DNA from: Pseudo-nitzschia pungens
Taxonomy: Eukaryota > Bacillariophyta > Bacillariophyceae > Bacillariales > Bacillariaceae
DNA: 64,000 nucleotides
Reading direction: 5' to 3'
Assembly (NCBI GenBank): GCA_037355855.1
Contig: CM074767.1
Location: forward strand, 2,976,001 to 3,040,000
Of this stretch, positions 1-9,302 are shown piece after piece. The translations under genes and the position numbers were made by a program. The notes below the pieces were generated by a model that was not told the origin of the DNA, searched no databases, and saw only the letters and a program-made list of their open reading frames with translations. Numbering within the stretch: the first letter of the stretch is position 1; each line of letters starts with the position of its first letter.

Positions 1-515
1 GGCTCCGTACTATATGTACCATACAGTGGTAAGGAATGTGTTTGGGGCACTCGCATTACTGATGCTGCAATACAGCATGCAGAGACCAGTTTCGCTTGCG
101 TCAGCTGACCACTTGCATTACTGATACTATGTATCTGAGGAAGGGTTTTGCTTGTGTTAGCTGACCACTTCTAGCGTTACTGATGCTGTACAGCAGCATT
201 CCAGGGACAGTTTTGCTTGTGTTTTTCCCTTTCATATTCTTGTTACCTGTCTCTTGTATGCTCTGCAACAGCAGTGTCTGTTGTGCTCTGGACTGGTTTG
301 TTTTTTCCTGATTGTTTCCAAGGTTTGTTTGCAAAATCGTCGTTTTTACAACTTGGAGCATAAACTCTCTTTGATTGAGGCGACGCGTCGTTCTACAACT
401 TGGGGCCTAACCTCTCTTCGATTGAGGCGACGATAAAGTCTGGTTACAGACTGAGTAGCTTTTAACCACCTTCGGTGGATTTTCCTACTTAAATAAGTAT
501 ATTATTATTATTATT
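1..515 (+). mobile_element. Element B copy B0, 3' end only
   Basis: This is the 3' part of a non-autonomous element B whose 5' part lies outside the window. It shows the B hallmarks: three tandem small hairpins (for example ATGCTG/CAGCAT near 62), the hairpin AGTCTG-GTTA-CAGACT near 428-443, then CCACC-TTC-GGTGG, and an (ATT)n tail ending near 515. The following sequence (from 516) matches the 5' UTR of LINE-A copies at 17,490 and 30,620, so B0 was inserted into the 5' UTR of A1. The left target-site copy is off-window. Confidence 0.85.
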
Positions 516-1480
516 CCAAGTACTATCAAGCTCGCGCGAGCATATCTTCCAGTTCCCCCTTTATTTTCAAGCCAATTGCCCACTACTCTTTAAGTGTTTA
601 TCACTTAAGAGTACCCCTGTTTCCTAGCCAAGCCCCCTCGTCTATAAGTGTTTTCGCTTAAGACTCCCCCTACTACACCTGTTTTCAAGCCAAGACCAAC
701 TGATCCCTAAGTACCTCCTACTTAGTGCAATCTTGTCTCCAAGACTACAGCTACTACTGCCCCTTGTTTTCAAGACTACAAGTCACCTGGTCCCTAAGTG
801 TTCGCGAGTTCTAAGTGTTTTCGCTATTAAGCAACCCCAACTTGAACTTCAAGTTCGACACTGTTTTCAAGATTCAAGCCTCCCCCCTGGTCCTTAGGTC
901 TTTCTACTAAAGCCCCTGTTTTCAAGCAAGCAGCTTCTCTGGTCCCTAAGTGTCTCGCTCACGGTACCTGTTTTCAAGCCAATTGCCCCTGGATACTGTT
1001 TCTACCCTTAGTTACTCCCCTTGTTTCCAAGCAGGCAGCTTCCCTGGTCCATAAGTGTCGCGCTCAAGGTCCTTGTTTTCAAGCCAATTGCCCCTGGATA
1101 CTGTTTCCACTTATAAGTACTCGGGAGTTTGAACTTCAAGTTCCCTCCTGAGCCTTTTAAGTGTGCCCTGCCATTGATATCCCCCGGTCCCTAAGTGTTC
1201 CTACTAAAGCCCCTTTTCAAGCAAGCAGCTTCCCTGATCCCAGGTCTTTGTTACAAGCAAGTCATCGGTTTGTTTCTACAGTTTGTTTCTACACGATTTG
1301 CAGTGGTCTACTGGAGTTCCTCAATTCTGTAACTCCAGAGCACCTCTGTGGGTTTCGAACGAGACTCTTCTGGTAGTGCTCCAGTCTTTTCTTTTGGTTC
1401 CCCTGGAGTTTTTCCTTGTTCAGACCAACACTGGACCTGTTGTTGCTGCTGTACCCTGTTTCCCAGCATACAACCTATCA
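516..1480 (+). promoter_or_regulatory. A1 5' UTR built of short hairpin modules
   Basis: No credible gene is present. The stretch repeats a motif like TGTTTTCAAG or TGTTTCCAAG many times, alternating with small inverted repeats of the AAGTG...CACTT kind (for example near 591-612 and 643-662) and the near-palindrome AACTTGAACTTCAAGTT near 838. The same layout recurs in the 5' UTRs of A2, A3 and A4. I infer an untranslated leader, probably with promoter and RNA-structure functions. No promoter motif is identified. Confidence 0.6.
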
Positions 1481-2056
1481 CCTGGCATTTCTGCACCCAA
1501 GCGGCGTTTCTATAGTTGCTTCTGCACTCAACTGGTGTTTCTACTGCCCCGGCTTTTGTCATCATCAGGCATTTCTGCACCCAAGTGGCGGTTCTGTTGT
1601 TGCTTCTCCATTCAATTGGTGCTTCTACTGCCCCGGCATTTGGCATCACCTGGCACTTCTACATCCAAGCGGCGTTTCTGTTGTCGCTTCTGCTCTCCAC
1701 TGGAGTTTTTTCTGCTGTTGCTTCTGCATTCAACTGGTGCTTCTACTGCCCCGGCTTTTGTCATCATCAGGCATTTCTGCACCCAAGTGGAGTTTCTGTT
1801 GTTGCTTCTGCCTTCACCTGCTGCTTCTTCTGCCCCAGCTGTTGCTATCACCTGGCACCTCTACATCCAAAGCGGCGTTTCTGTTGTTGCTTCTGCACTC
1901 CACTGGAGGTTTTCTGCTGTTGATTTGCCCTCAACCGGTGCTTCTCCTGCCCAGGCTTGTGTCATCCCCTGGTTTTTCTGCATCCAAGCAGCGTTCCTGT
2001 TGTTCCTTCTGCCCTCAGCTGGTGTCTCTGCACTCAGCTGCTCCCCTTCTGGTACA
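1481..2056 (+). repeat. A1 tandem array upstream of ORF1
   Basis: Degenerate tandem repeats carry phrases such as GGTGCTTCTACTGCCCCGGC and TTTCTGTTGTTGCTTCTGC. This is a shorter, diverged version of the 34/185-bp array seen in A2 and A4. The frame that leads into ORF1 is open through the whole array, but I see no in-frame ATG before 2057, so read-through translation would need a non-AUG start. Confidence 0.7.
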
Positions 2057-3154
2057 ATGACTCCCCCTCCTAATAAGGGGTGGCCCACCACCCAAGCTGC
2101 TTCCCGGAAGAAAAGATCTTCCACGCCATCTTCTTCTGCTAGGTCTGCCTCTGGGTCTCGGTCTAGCAAGCGTCCCTTTGTGCAACAGACCCCTCCAAGA
2201 CATTCTAGTGCCAACTCTGCTCTCGCCACTCCTTCTCCTGCTCTTGCTACCAGATCATCCTCTTCATCAGCCTCCTCAGCCTCTTCATCCTCTATGCATG
2301 GGTCTTCTGTTGACGATATGTCTTCCTCTTCTTCTGTGTCCTCATCTGCAAGTGTGCTTTCTGATGTTGATATGCTTGGCACTGAATCTGTACCAGGGGA
2401 TTCCTTGCAGACTTCTTCTCTGTCAGCAGCTTCTCAGTTAGGCTCCCAGCAGTCAGGCTCTCAGCCGTCAGGTAATCTGCCGTCAGACCCCCAGCTGACA
2501 GGATCCAAGCTGACAGGATCCCAGCAGCCAGGCTCCCAGCAGCCAGGCTCCCAGCATCCAGGCTCCCAGCAGCCAGGTTCCCAGCAGCCAGGCTCCCAGC
2601 AGCCAGGATCCCCGCAGTCAGGCTCCCAGCTGACAGGCCAACAGCCGTCTGGACACCCACCAATGGGTTCTGTGACCTCAGGCAAGGTCCCTGCGTCATC
2701 TATCCTCAAGCAATCTACTCTTGCCTTTTCCTCTGCCCAGAAGTCTGATCCCTCTCAGCCGAAAGCACGCCAATCCCAACGCAAGGAGGCTCTGGCTGCT
2801 GCAAACAGGGCTCATTCTGATTCCTTCTTCTGGTGTTTTTATGGTAAGGGTCCCTGTTCTGGCAGGTCTCCCATACCTAAAGCAATTCAAGCCTTTTGCA
2901 AATCTCCAACAGGTTCCCGCTTATGGGCTGGGTGCCCAAGCCCTACACACTTTTTCAGCACGAAGGAGGGTAAAGACAAGAAATCCATCCATGATATTTG
3001 CCAGACTGCCATCCCTCCTGTTTACTCTCAGGTTTTTCCGGACAATCCTGATTGGCGCAATGCCTCTGTAGATTCCTTGGCCTCTCTTGCCTCTGCTTGC
3101 TTTCAAGGCTCTGCCCCAGCATGGACCAAGCAACCCTCTGGCCAGGCTCTGAAG
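2057..3154 (+). pseudogene. A1 LINE ORF1, N-terminal segment (subfamily II)
   Basis: This is the first 366 codons of LINE-A ORF1. The start is the ATG at 2057, the first in-frame ATG after the array; the matching ATG of A4 is at 36,200. The protein begins MTPPPNKGW. A Ser-rich stretch follows, then an acidic part (DVDMLGTES), then tandem five-residue repeats of the GSQQP type encoded by a 15-bp unit (about 2,445-2,640). The next block has the conserved CFYGKGP, and the segment ends near GQALK, where A2 is inserted. It continues at 15,470. ORF1 proteins of LINEs usually bind the element RNA, but I recognise no known RNA-binding domain here. It is broken downstream by insertions and two frameshifts. 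Confidence 0.85.
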
Positions 3155-3461
3155 AATAATAATAATAATAATATACGTATTTAAATAACTTTAATCACCA
3201 AAGGTGAAACTAAATTACTCAGTCTGTAACCAGACTTTAACGTCGCCTCCATCATAGAGTCAGGACCCCAAGTGGCAGAACGACAAATTTTCAAACAAAC
3301 CTTGAACATCAAGCAGGGGAAAGGACAAACAAGTCCCACAAAAGAGGGACTTGAGAGAAAGTGAAATGGGAATGAAGATATTGGGATAAGATCCAGTATC
3401 AAAAGGGATGGGACAGGATAAGAAGCAGGAACAGAAGACAAAACCAAGGTACAAAGTGTAA
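3155..3461 (-). other. A2 3' UTR and (ATT)n tail
   Basis: On the minus strand it runs from the ORF2 stop to the tail. It contains the stem AGTCTG/CAGACT with a 4-nt loop (3221-3236) and the stem TCACC/GGTGA with a 3-nt loop (3195-3207), 13 nt apart, then a TTTAAATACGTATA box and the ATT repeats. The hairpin pair recurs at the end of every LINE-A copy whose 3' end is in the window. By analogy with 'stringent' LINEs it is probably the site recognised by the reverse transcriptase. Confidence 0.8.
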
Positions 3462-6400
3462 TCAACCCTGAGGTCCAGTAAGCCAGGCTCTGAGAAGAGC
3501 AGCCTCTTGTTGGTATGGCTGCACTGGTGGGACAGGCGCTGCATACTGCTTCCTTGCAAGGTGGATGGTTGCAAGCCACTGCCGCTTGGCAGTCAGGGTG
3601 TAACCTTGTAGGACGTGGAAAGGGGTTTGTAACAGGGAGTGTGACTGGGGAAGTGCACCAGCTGCACCAATTGCCAATTCTGAAGTGATGGAAGCATCAA
3701 GAGATTGGTGTTGTTCAGCATCAAGGGTACCCCCAGGACCATGGAGTCGTTCATTCCTATAAGTCCAAAGATCCCAGGAGGTAAGAAAGAACTGATGGAT
3801 GACAGCTGTAGCCCAACGTTTGGGAGAGCGCTTGCTTCCAATGTGGGAGTAGTAGTCAGCCTGAATTTGGTACCAGCGAGGAGACCACCTACCAAGAAGC
3901 CAGTTGTGCCAGCCAATAGTCCTCTGTGCCCTGACAGCAGACGCAATTGCAAGTGAGTAGGATGATGGATAAATGGTCTGGCCCTTCCGAACTTTGGTGA
4001 GAAGATCCACAATGGCAACAACCAAGGATGGATCAGTTTGTTCAACTTCAAGCCTCTTCTGCAGGGGTCCCTTGAAAGCTGACACACTGTGCTGTACTGC
4101 CCCAGTGTCCTTGCAGGAGAGCACATGAGAAACCTTCTCGTTGTCTGCATCACACAATGGGCACCGGGAGTGATCCTGATACTGGTAGTGAAGTAGTTGG
4201 TTGCCAACACCAATGCATCCAGAAGCAAATTTGACAAACCACCGTTGCATGCCAGGAGGTAATCGCTTGAAGGCAGACAGATGGGCACACCAATGGATGG
4301 AACTCAAAACAGGTTGTGGAATGGGAATATCATGGTGGGTCTGCCAGTATTTAAGAAGAGGAGGACCAGAAATGGCAACATGCAGAGCATTCTGATCAAA
4401 CCTTGAACACTTGCATCCATTGAGAGAAAATGCCCAGGGCTCAAACACAAGTCTGGGATAGTGATGGGCCGAAGCTCTATGAACAGAGAGAAAGGCCTTT
4501 GCCATGCTGTCAACCTGATGATTGCGAAGGGCCCACCAATCAAGAAAGATTCCAGCTTGATGGCCCTGAACCCACTGAAAGTGCACAGAGATTGGCAGGG
4601 CAGAAATCATGTTTCTGATGACATAAACATAATCAAAAGACTTCTGGGAAATAACCAAAGGCCAAGATCCCTGAGCCTGTTTGAGAGCTGTGTCACCATC
4701 CAGAGCAATAGTGATAGAGCCAGAAGCAATATCAAAAAGATTCACCAGAGCAGTGCAACAGGTGAGAACTCCAATGATACCCGCCAGTTCACTCCTGTAG
4801 GATGACTGATCCTCAGGGGATCCACTGACAAAATTACAGCCAGTGAGGAACAATGAAGCAGTCTTGGTGGAGGTATTGGGTGACAAAATGAATGCAGAAG
4901 TTCCTCTGAGAAGGTCCGGATCAAATGACCCATCACAGACAGCACTGGCAATACCACTCTGGATAGCATCAACAAGGTGTTGACAGCCAGCCTGTGGTAG
5001 AGAATATTTGTGGAGAAGTACCCTTGGAGACTCACAGAGTGCATCAAAGGCATCTACTGGGGAGTCTGGAAGAGAATCATATGGATTGTACTCCAGAGGA
5101 TCCATGTCAGGAGGTTCGGAAACAAAGGCTGAGGACCCAACCACTCGAACAACTTGGCCACAGATAACAGGGCAGACAAGCACATCAGCGCAGGCTGGTT
5201 TGTCAGAAAGGATTTCAGCAGTGACCCTGTATCTGCCCCTGCCCTGGGAGGTGCTCACAGTCCAGCCAGTAGAAGTTTTGAAGAATATTCTGTTGGTGGA
5301 TGGAGACAAAAACCAAGGCCAAAGAGAAGCTGTCTGGGGAGAGAGCCAAGGCCCAAGATGAAAAGAAGGAGCTAGTGCCCTGGCTGCAGGGGGTGGACAA
5401 GGGGGAAGAAAACAGGTCTGAAGTGCCTTAGTCCAAAAACGCTTTGCTGCTGGAGGCCAAGATGGAGGACATCTCGGCCAGTCAAGATGATCCCTCAAGT
5501 GATTGGAGGATGTCAGCTGGAAAGCCATGGGAGAGAGTCTCTTCCCATCTGGAGTACAAATGTCAGCAAGGGAGATAGCCTTGAGTGACATGCGCATGTG
5601 ATTCAAGAGGGACAAGTCAGCACCTCTGAAGCCAGCGTTGACAAAGGCTTGCATGAGATAGCAGTCATTGGAACGTAGCAGGGGAAGATCTGGGAAGTCT
5701 TCAAACAAGCTCACAGGGTGAACAGAGAAAAACTTCCACACATGTTTGTACCAGCAAGGAGTGACGTATGAAGCAAAAGGATGATATGGTGTGACACCAA
5801 GATGGAGAGGAATGCCAAGTTCGAGCCGTAGAGACTCAGCAGTTAGCCTGAGAATCCTACCAGTTTGGGAGGACCTGACAGATTCCTGAAAGAGGGTGGC
5901 AATATGACTGAACTCTTGGAGGAGGTAGGGGTGAATGAAACCAAAGCCTTGATAGAGGGAAGGACCATAGAACACATGTCTGGGAAATGTCCGTGACATC
6001 CCTGCTTTATTCAGCACAGGAACAAGAGCTGGGTGAATGATCTTTGTCCAAGTGGCCTCATCAAGTTGCGTGACAGGCATGGGGTATTCAACAGACTTCA
6101 TGAAAGAATACTTGAATGTGTAGAGGGATGCCCTCTTCTCACACTTGGAAGCCTTGAGCTGAGAGCCAAAAGACTGAGACTGTGACTTCATGTGAGCAAT
6201 CTGTGCTTCCTCATTGCCATCCATGGAGATAAAAACCCCAAGGGTCTTGTCAGCATGGTCAACTTCAAAACGATCCAGGGTAGCGCGATTGCCATTCTTA
6301 TCAGCAACAGAGAAGTCACCGGGCATGTCAGCAATGGAGCGATAGTCCCAACCGGATCCATTCCATTTGAAATCAATCAAATAACAGAAGGATTTGGCAG

Positions 6401-9302
6401 GTTCAATAGCACCACCAGTGGCAATAATCCCACCAGCCCATCGGTCAAGAGCTCCCTGAAAATCAACAGCCAATTCCTCACCAGATGTTGAGGAATCAGA
6501 GCCAGCACAAAACAAATCTGTGTCATCCACAAAGGCAAAACCCACAAGAGAAACCAGTTGCAGTGACAAAGAAGTGATAAGATGGACACCATGTCCAGCC
6601 TGTTGCATCATTCGGAAGACAATGGTTGACACCAAAGCCCAAAGAGTTGGACCAATACCATTGCCTTGGCCACAACCACTGAGAGGAACAGGTTCATCAC
6701 CATACACAGGACCTGACCGACCAAAACCAGTTTTGATGTGGTGCTTAGCATGTTGCAGAGTAGACAGAAGAACTTCACACACATGTGCAGGAACACCAAA
6801 GCTCTGGAGAGTGAGACCTGCAATGGGATGAGAGATTCTATCATAACAGCCCTTGGCATCATTCATAGCAACAGCACCGGATCTGCGCTTCTGCCTCAAC
6901 ACATCACAGATGAGCTTCTTGTTCAAGCAGGTGTTGATGGCCTTGTGGTGTTTCCTGCTTCCATGTTGATCAACCGCCACTGCATTGGCACGTTCAGCAT
7001 GGGCAAGAATGCGTCTGCCAATCATCTTGTTGTTGATTTGGAACTCAGGAGACATCAACTGGATGAGTCTCATCTTATCCACTCTATATTCACCAGGTTT
7101 CTTGAATATCTCAACATCCGTGATGACCTGCCAGGCAGAAGGAGAGAAGCCAACAATCAATGGGACTGATCTCAGTAGAGTGTCAAACTTGTTCAACTGG
7201 GGATCCAGGGCAAAAGCCTTGTGGTGGGCAAAACTCAAACAAGAAGGTTCACTTGCTGTGCGTTCCCTCTGGTGTTTCCAGGCAGCAGCATTGTCAGCTG
7301 GACACACTGAATAGTCAAAGGGAGGCAAACTCAGAATAGAGGCAGGGACTTTGAGACAAGAAAGAAATTCAGACAGGTATTTGTCAGTGGCAGGAGGAGG
7401 ATTATATGTGCCATCAAGAACTTGAGCAGAAGCATGGGCTGTGCCGAGGTAGCCAAAATCTTGAATGAAGGAGGGAGTCATGGAGGGAGTGCCAAGACAC
7501 TGCTGTTGACGCCGGACATTGGATTCAGCCATAGCTGGAACCATAGTGGACTGGGACTCCAAGACCTGTTCAGCACCATCAGGGCCAACTGCAATAGCTC
7601 GCAAGACAGCTGACTTGTTGACACGTCCCCGAATGGACCTAGCAGCAAGGCCAAGCTCTCTTTGAAGACGTTCCCTGCGCATCCTGGCACGAATCTGGGA
7701 AGCATTCTGGTTGTGAGGTTTGCCTTCAGCAAGAAGTGCATCCACCAGGCCTTGATTGAAGGAGTCTCTCCAAGAGGGGGCCAATTTTTTCACTGCCCGG
7801 TATTGCCTATAAGCTTGTTTCAGGTGGAGGACAGCACTGGAAAGATCACAGTGTTCTCCTTTGTAGAGAGAAAGCTTGCATGCCAGCCTTTTCAAAACAG
7901 TATGACTGGTGGACACACCCTGTCTCAGCTTAACAACACGCCGCCAAAAGTCAATTGTATCACGATAGACTTGCAGCTTCGGGGACCATGGAACCAGACC
8001 AGCTCTTGTGTGGCAAAGGTTTTGTTCAACAGAGAGCCTGAGAGAGGTGGAGGTTTCATGGAGGACTTCATATGTGGTGATGAGAGCAGCGCGCACAGAA
8101 ATATCCCCAGACTGAAACTGAGCCAGGAGGTGTTCCAGCTTAGCTTGGAGAGAAAACACTCCAGCCTTGAGAAAGCTGTGCCTGACACGCTTGAAATACC
8201 GTTGGCGCAGATGAGGGTGGGAGGACTGGAGTTTGGAATGAGAGAGGCTCACGGTAGGTGGCAGGTGTTTGCCCGTGAGGCTGTAATTACAGACTTCAAT
8301 CCAAAGCATTCTGTGGTCCGATTCCATACCATAGGCGCCACCAAAGGGACAATACCCAGCCCTGAGAACATCAACATTCTCAGAGACCCAAATGGCATCA
8401 ATTGGTGTTCTGGTAGTGTTGCGGTTGTGAGTGGCAGGAGGAGAAGACTGACTATGAAGGGTAAGAATGGCATCTCTGAAACCAAGAGCCTTGAGCTCAA
8501 AAGACAAGCCATCAGTCCGAACATCAGCATTTTGATCAATCCCAAGAATGACCTGGTCACCTGCACCCAGACAGACCTGAAGGGCAGCAGTCAAATCCCT
8601 GTGAAAGAGAATACATGGGTTGGGACTGAAAAGATTTTCAGCTGCTTGAAAGTATCGGTACTGTTGATTCCAGACGGAACCAAGGTCCCTGTCATTTTCA
8701 ACAGGGCAGTAAGCAGAAAACATAGTGACAGTGTAACCATCCCTGCCCTGAAACTTGACAAAGGACCATCTCCCAAGACCAGAAGGATCAGCCCCATGGG
8801 CAATCTTGTGGGAACTGAACAGTTGATCAATGGAAAACCCTGTACCACCAGGCTGAAGCCATGAACAGTCAGAAGCTTCATGCTTGTTGTTGGCAAGGTA
8901 GGAAAAACTTGAGGGACTGATATTCTTCATGCGCCGATTGAAAAGATCACATGGCAGGAGTTTGGATTCATTCAAACAATGTTCAGCAAAAAGAGCCACA
9001 CTGGCATTGCTCTTGACAAATTGACGGGAGTTGTGCTTGGACATGGACATAAAGGCAGCTCTGCGCTGTGGTCCAATGTTTTGGAAAGTGATGATGGTGG
9101 AGTTAGAGGATGGAGCTTGAGGGAAGGAGTGACCAAAACTGTCAGAATCCTTAGCAGCAAGAGAGTCTCCATGAAGAGTTAATTGGACAAACTGAGAGAC
9201 AGGGGAAGAGGCGGAGGAGGAAAAGGGAGAAACAGTAGAAGCATTGATAGGATTTGGAGTGGAAGGCATCCCATCAAACCTCATACCAGAATAGCTAACC
9301 AT
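3462..9302 (-). CDS. LINE ORF2: endonuclease, reverse transcriptase, RNase H, CCHC finger
   Basis: An intact retrotransposition polyprotein. I chose the ATG at 9302 because it overlaps the ORF1 stop as ATGGTTAG in every copy; the frame also opens 24 codons upstream at 9374 (1970 aa). Numbered from 9374, the AP-type endonuclease is residues ~94-360: TFQNIG, AEHCLNE (~130), GIDQNAD (~278), PIDAIWVS, SDHRMLW (~352). The reverse transcriptase is ~770-1010, with motif A NDAKGCYD (Asp839), motif B GQGNGIGP (~902) and motif C FVDD (948-951). RNase H is ~1475-1630, with Asp1481, Glu1529, Asp1559 and Asp1622. A CCHC finger, C-x2-C-x8-H-x3-C, lies at 1738-1754. This domain order fits I-like LINEs with RNase H; the exact clade is not assigned. 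It would nick target DNA and copy element RNA in place. Confidence 0.93.
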   Translation of the reverse strand: MVSYSGMRFDGMPSTPNPINASTVSPFSSSASSPVSQFVQLTLHGDSLAAKDSDSFGHSFPQAPSSNSTIITFQNIGPQRRAAFMSMSKHNSRQFVKSNASVALFAEHCLNESKLLPCDLFNRRMKNISPSSFSYLANNKHEASDCSWLQPGGTGFSIDQLFSSHKIAHGADPSGLGRWSFVKFQGRDGYTVTMFSAYCPVENDRDLGSVWNQQYRYFQAAENLFSPNPCILFHRDLTAALQVCLGAGDQVILGIDQNADVRTDGLSFELKALGFRDAILTLHSQSSPPATHNRNTTRTPIDAIWVSENVDVLRAGYCPFGGAYGMESDHRMLWIEVCNYSLTGKHLPPTVSLSHSKLQSSHPHLRQRYFKRVRHSFLKAGVFSLQAKLEHLLAQFQSGDISVRAALITTYEVLHETSTSLRLSVEQNLCHTRAGLVPWSPKLQVYRDTIDFWRRVVKLRQGVSTSHTVLKRLACKLSLYKGEHCDLSSAVLHLKQAYRQYRAVKKLAPSWRDSFNQGLVDALLAEGKPHNQNASQIRARMRRERLQRELGLAARSIRGRVNKSAVLRAIAVGPDGAEQVLESQSTMVPAMAESNVRRQQQCLGTPSMTPSFIQDFGYLGTAHASAQVLDGTYNPPPATDKYLSEFLSCLKVPASILSLPPFDYSVCPADNAAAWKHQRERTASEPSCLSFAHHKAFALDPQLNKFDTLLRSVPLIVGFSPSAWQVITDVEIFKKPGEYRVDKMRLIQLMSPEFQINNKMIGRRILAHAERANAVAVDQHGSRKHHKAINTCLNKKLICDVLRQKRRSGAVAMNDAKGCYDRISHPIAGLTLQSFGVPAHVCEVLLSTLQHAKHHIKTGFGRSGPVYGDEPVPLSGCGQGNGIGPTLWALVSTIVFRMMQQAGHGVHLITSLSLQLVSLVGFAFVDDTDLFCAGSDSSTSGEELAVDFQGALDRWAGGIIATGGAIEPAKSFCYLIDFKWNGSGWDYRSIADMPGDFSVADKNGNRATLDRFEVDHADKTLGVFISMDGNEEAQIAHMKSQSQSFGSQLKASKCEKRASLYTFKYSFMKSVEYPMPVTQLDEATWTKIIHPALVPVLNKAGMSRTFPRHVFYGPSLYQGFGFIHPYLLQEFSHIATLFQESVRSSQTGRILRLTAESLRLELGIPLHLGVTPYHPFASYVTPCWYKHVWKFFSVHPVSLFEDFPDLPLLRSNDCYLMQAFVNAGFRGADLSLLNHMRMSLKAISLADICTPDGKRLSPMAFQLTSSNHLRDHLDWPRCPPSWPPAAKRFWTKALQTCFLPPCPPPAARALAPSFHLGPWLSPQTASLWPWFLSPSTNRIFFKTSTGWTVSTSQGRGRYRVTAEILSDKPACADVLVCPVICGQVVRVVGSSAFVSEPPDMDPLEYNPYDSLPDSPVDAFDALCESPRVLLHKYSLPQAGCQHLVDAIQSGIASAVCDGSFDPDLLRGTSAFILSPNTSTKTASLFLTGCNFVSGSPEDQSSYRSELAGIIGVLTCCTALVNLFDIASGSITIALDGDTALKQAQGSWPLVISQKSFDYVYVIRNMISALPISVHFQWVQGHQAGIFLDWWALRNHQVDSMAKAFLSVHRASAHHYPRLVFEPWAFSLNGCKCSRFDQNALHVAISGPPLLKYWQTHHDIPIPQPVLSSIHWCAHLSAFKRLPPGMQRWFVKFASGCIGVGNQLLHYQYQDHSRCPLCDADNEKVSHVLSCKDTGAVQHSVSAFKGPLQKRLEVEQTDPSLVVAIVDLLTKVRKGQTIYPSSYSLAIASAVRAQRTIGWHNWLLGRWSPRWYQIQADYYSHIGSKRSPKRWATAVIHQFFLTSWDLWTYRNERLHGPGGTLDAEQHQSLDASITSELAIGAAGALPQSHSLLQTPFHVLQGYTLTAKRQWLATIHLARKQYAAPVPPVQPYQQEAALLRAWLTGPQG

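Noticed and set aside
516..1480. LTRs, because similar hairpin-rich sequence recurs throughout the window
   Set aside because: The repeats are 5' UTRs of separate LINE copies. No copy has the same sequence at both ends, and the 3' ends are (ATT)n tails.
1283..2056. N-terminal extension of A1 ORF1 through the array (633-codon frame)
   Set aside because: The frame is open, but there is no ATG before 2057, and in A2 and A3 a TAG lies just upstream of the ORF1 ATG.
7662..8864. A 400-codon open frame antisense to ORF2 in A2, also present in A3 (22,098-23,300)
   Set aside because: It is shorter and broken in A1 and A4, while the sense protein is conserved. It is a shadow of ORF2 codon use.
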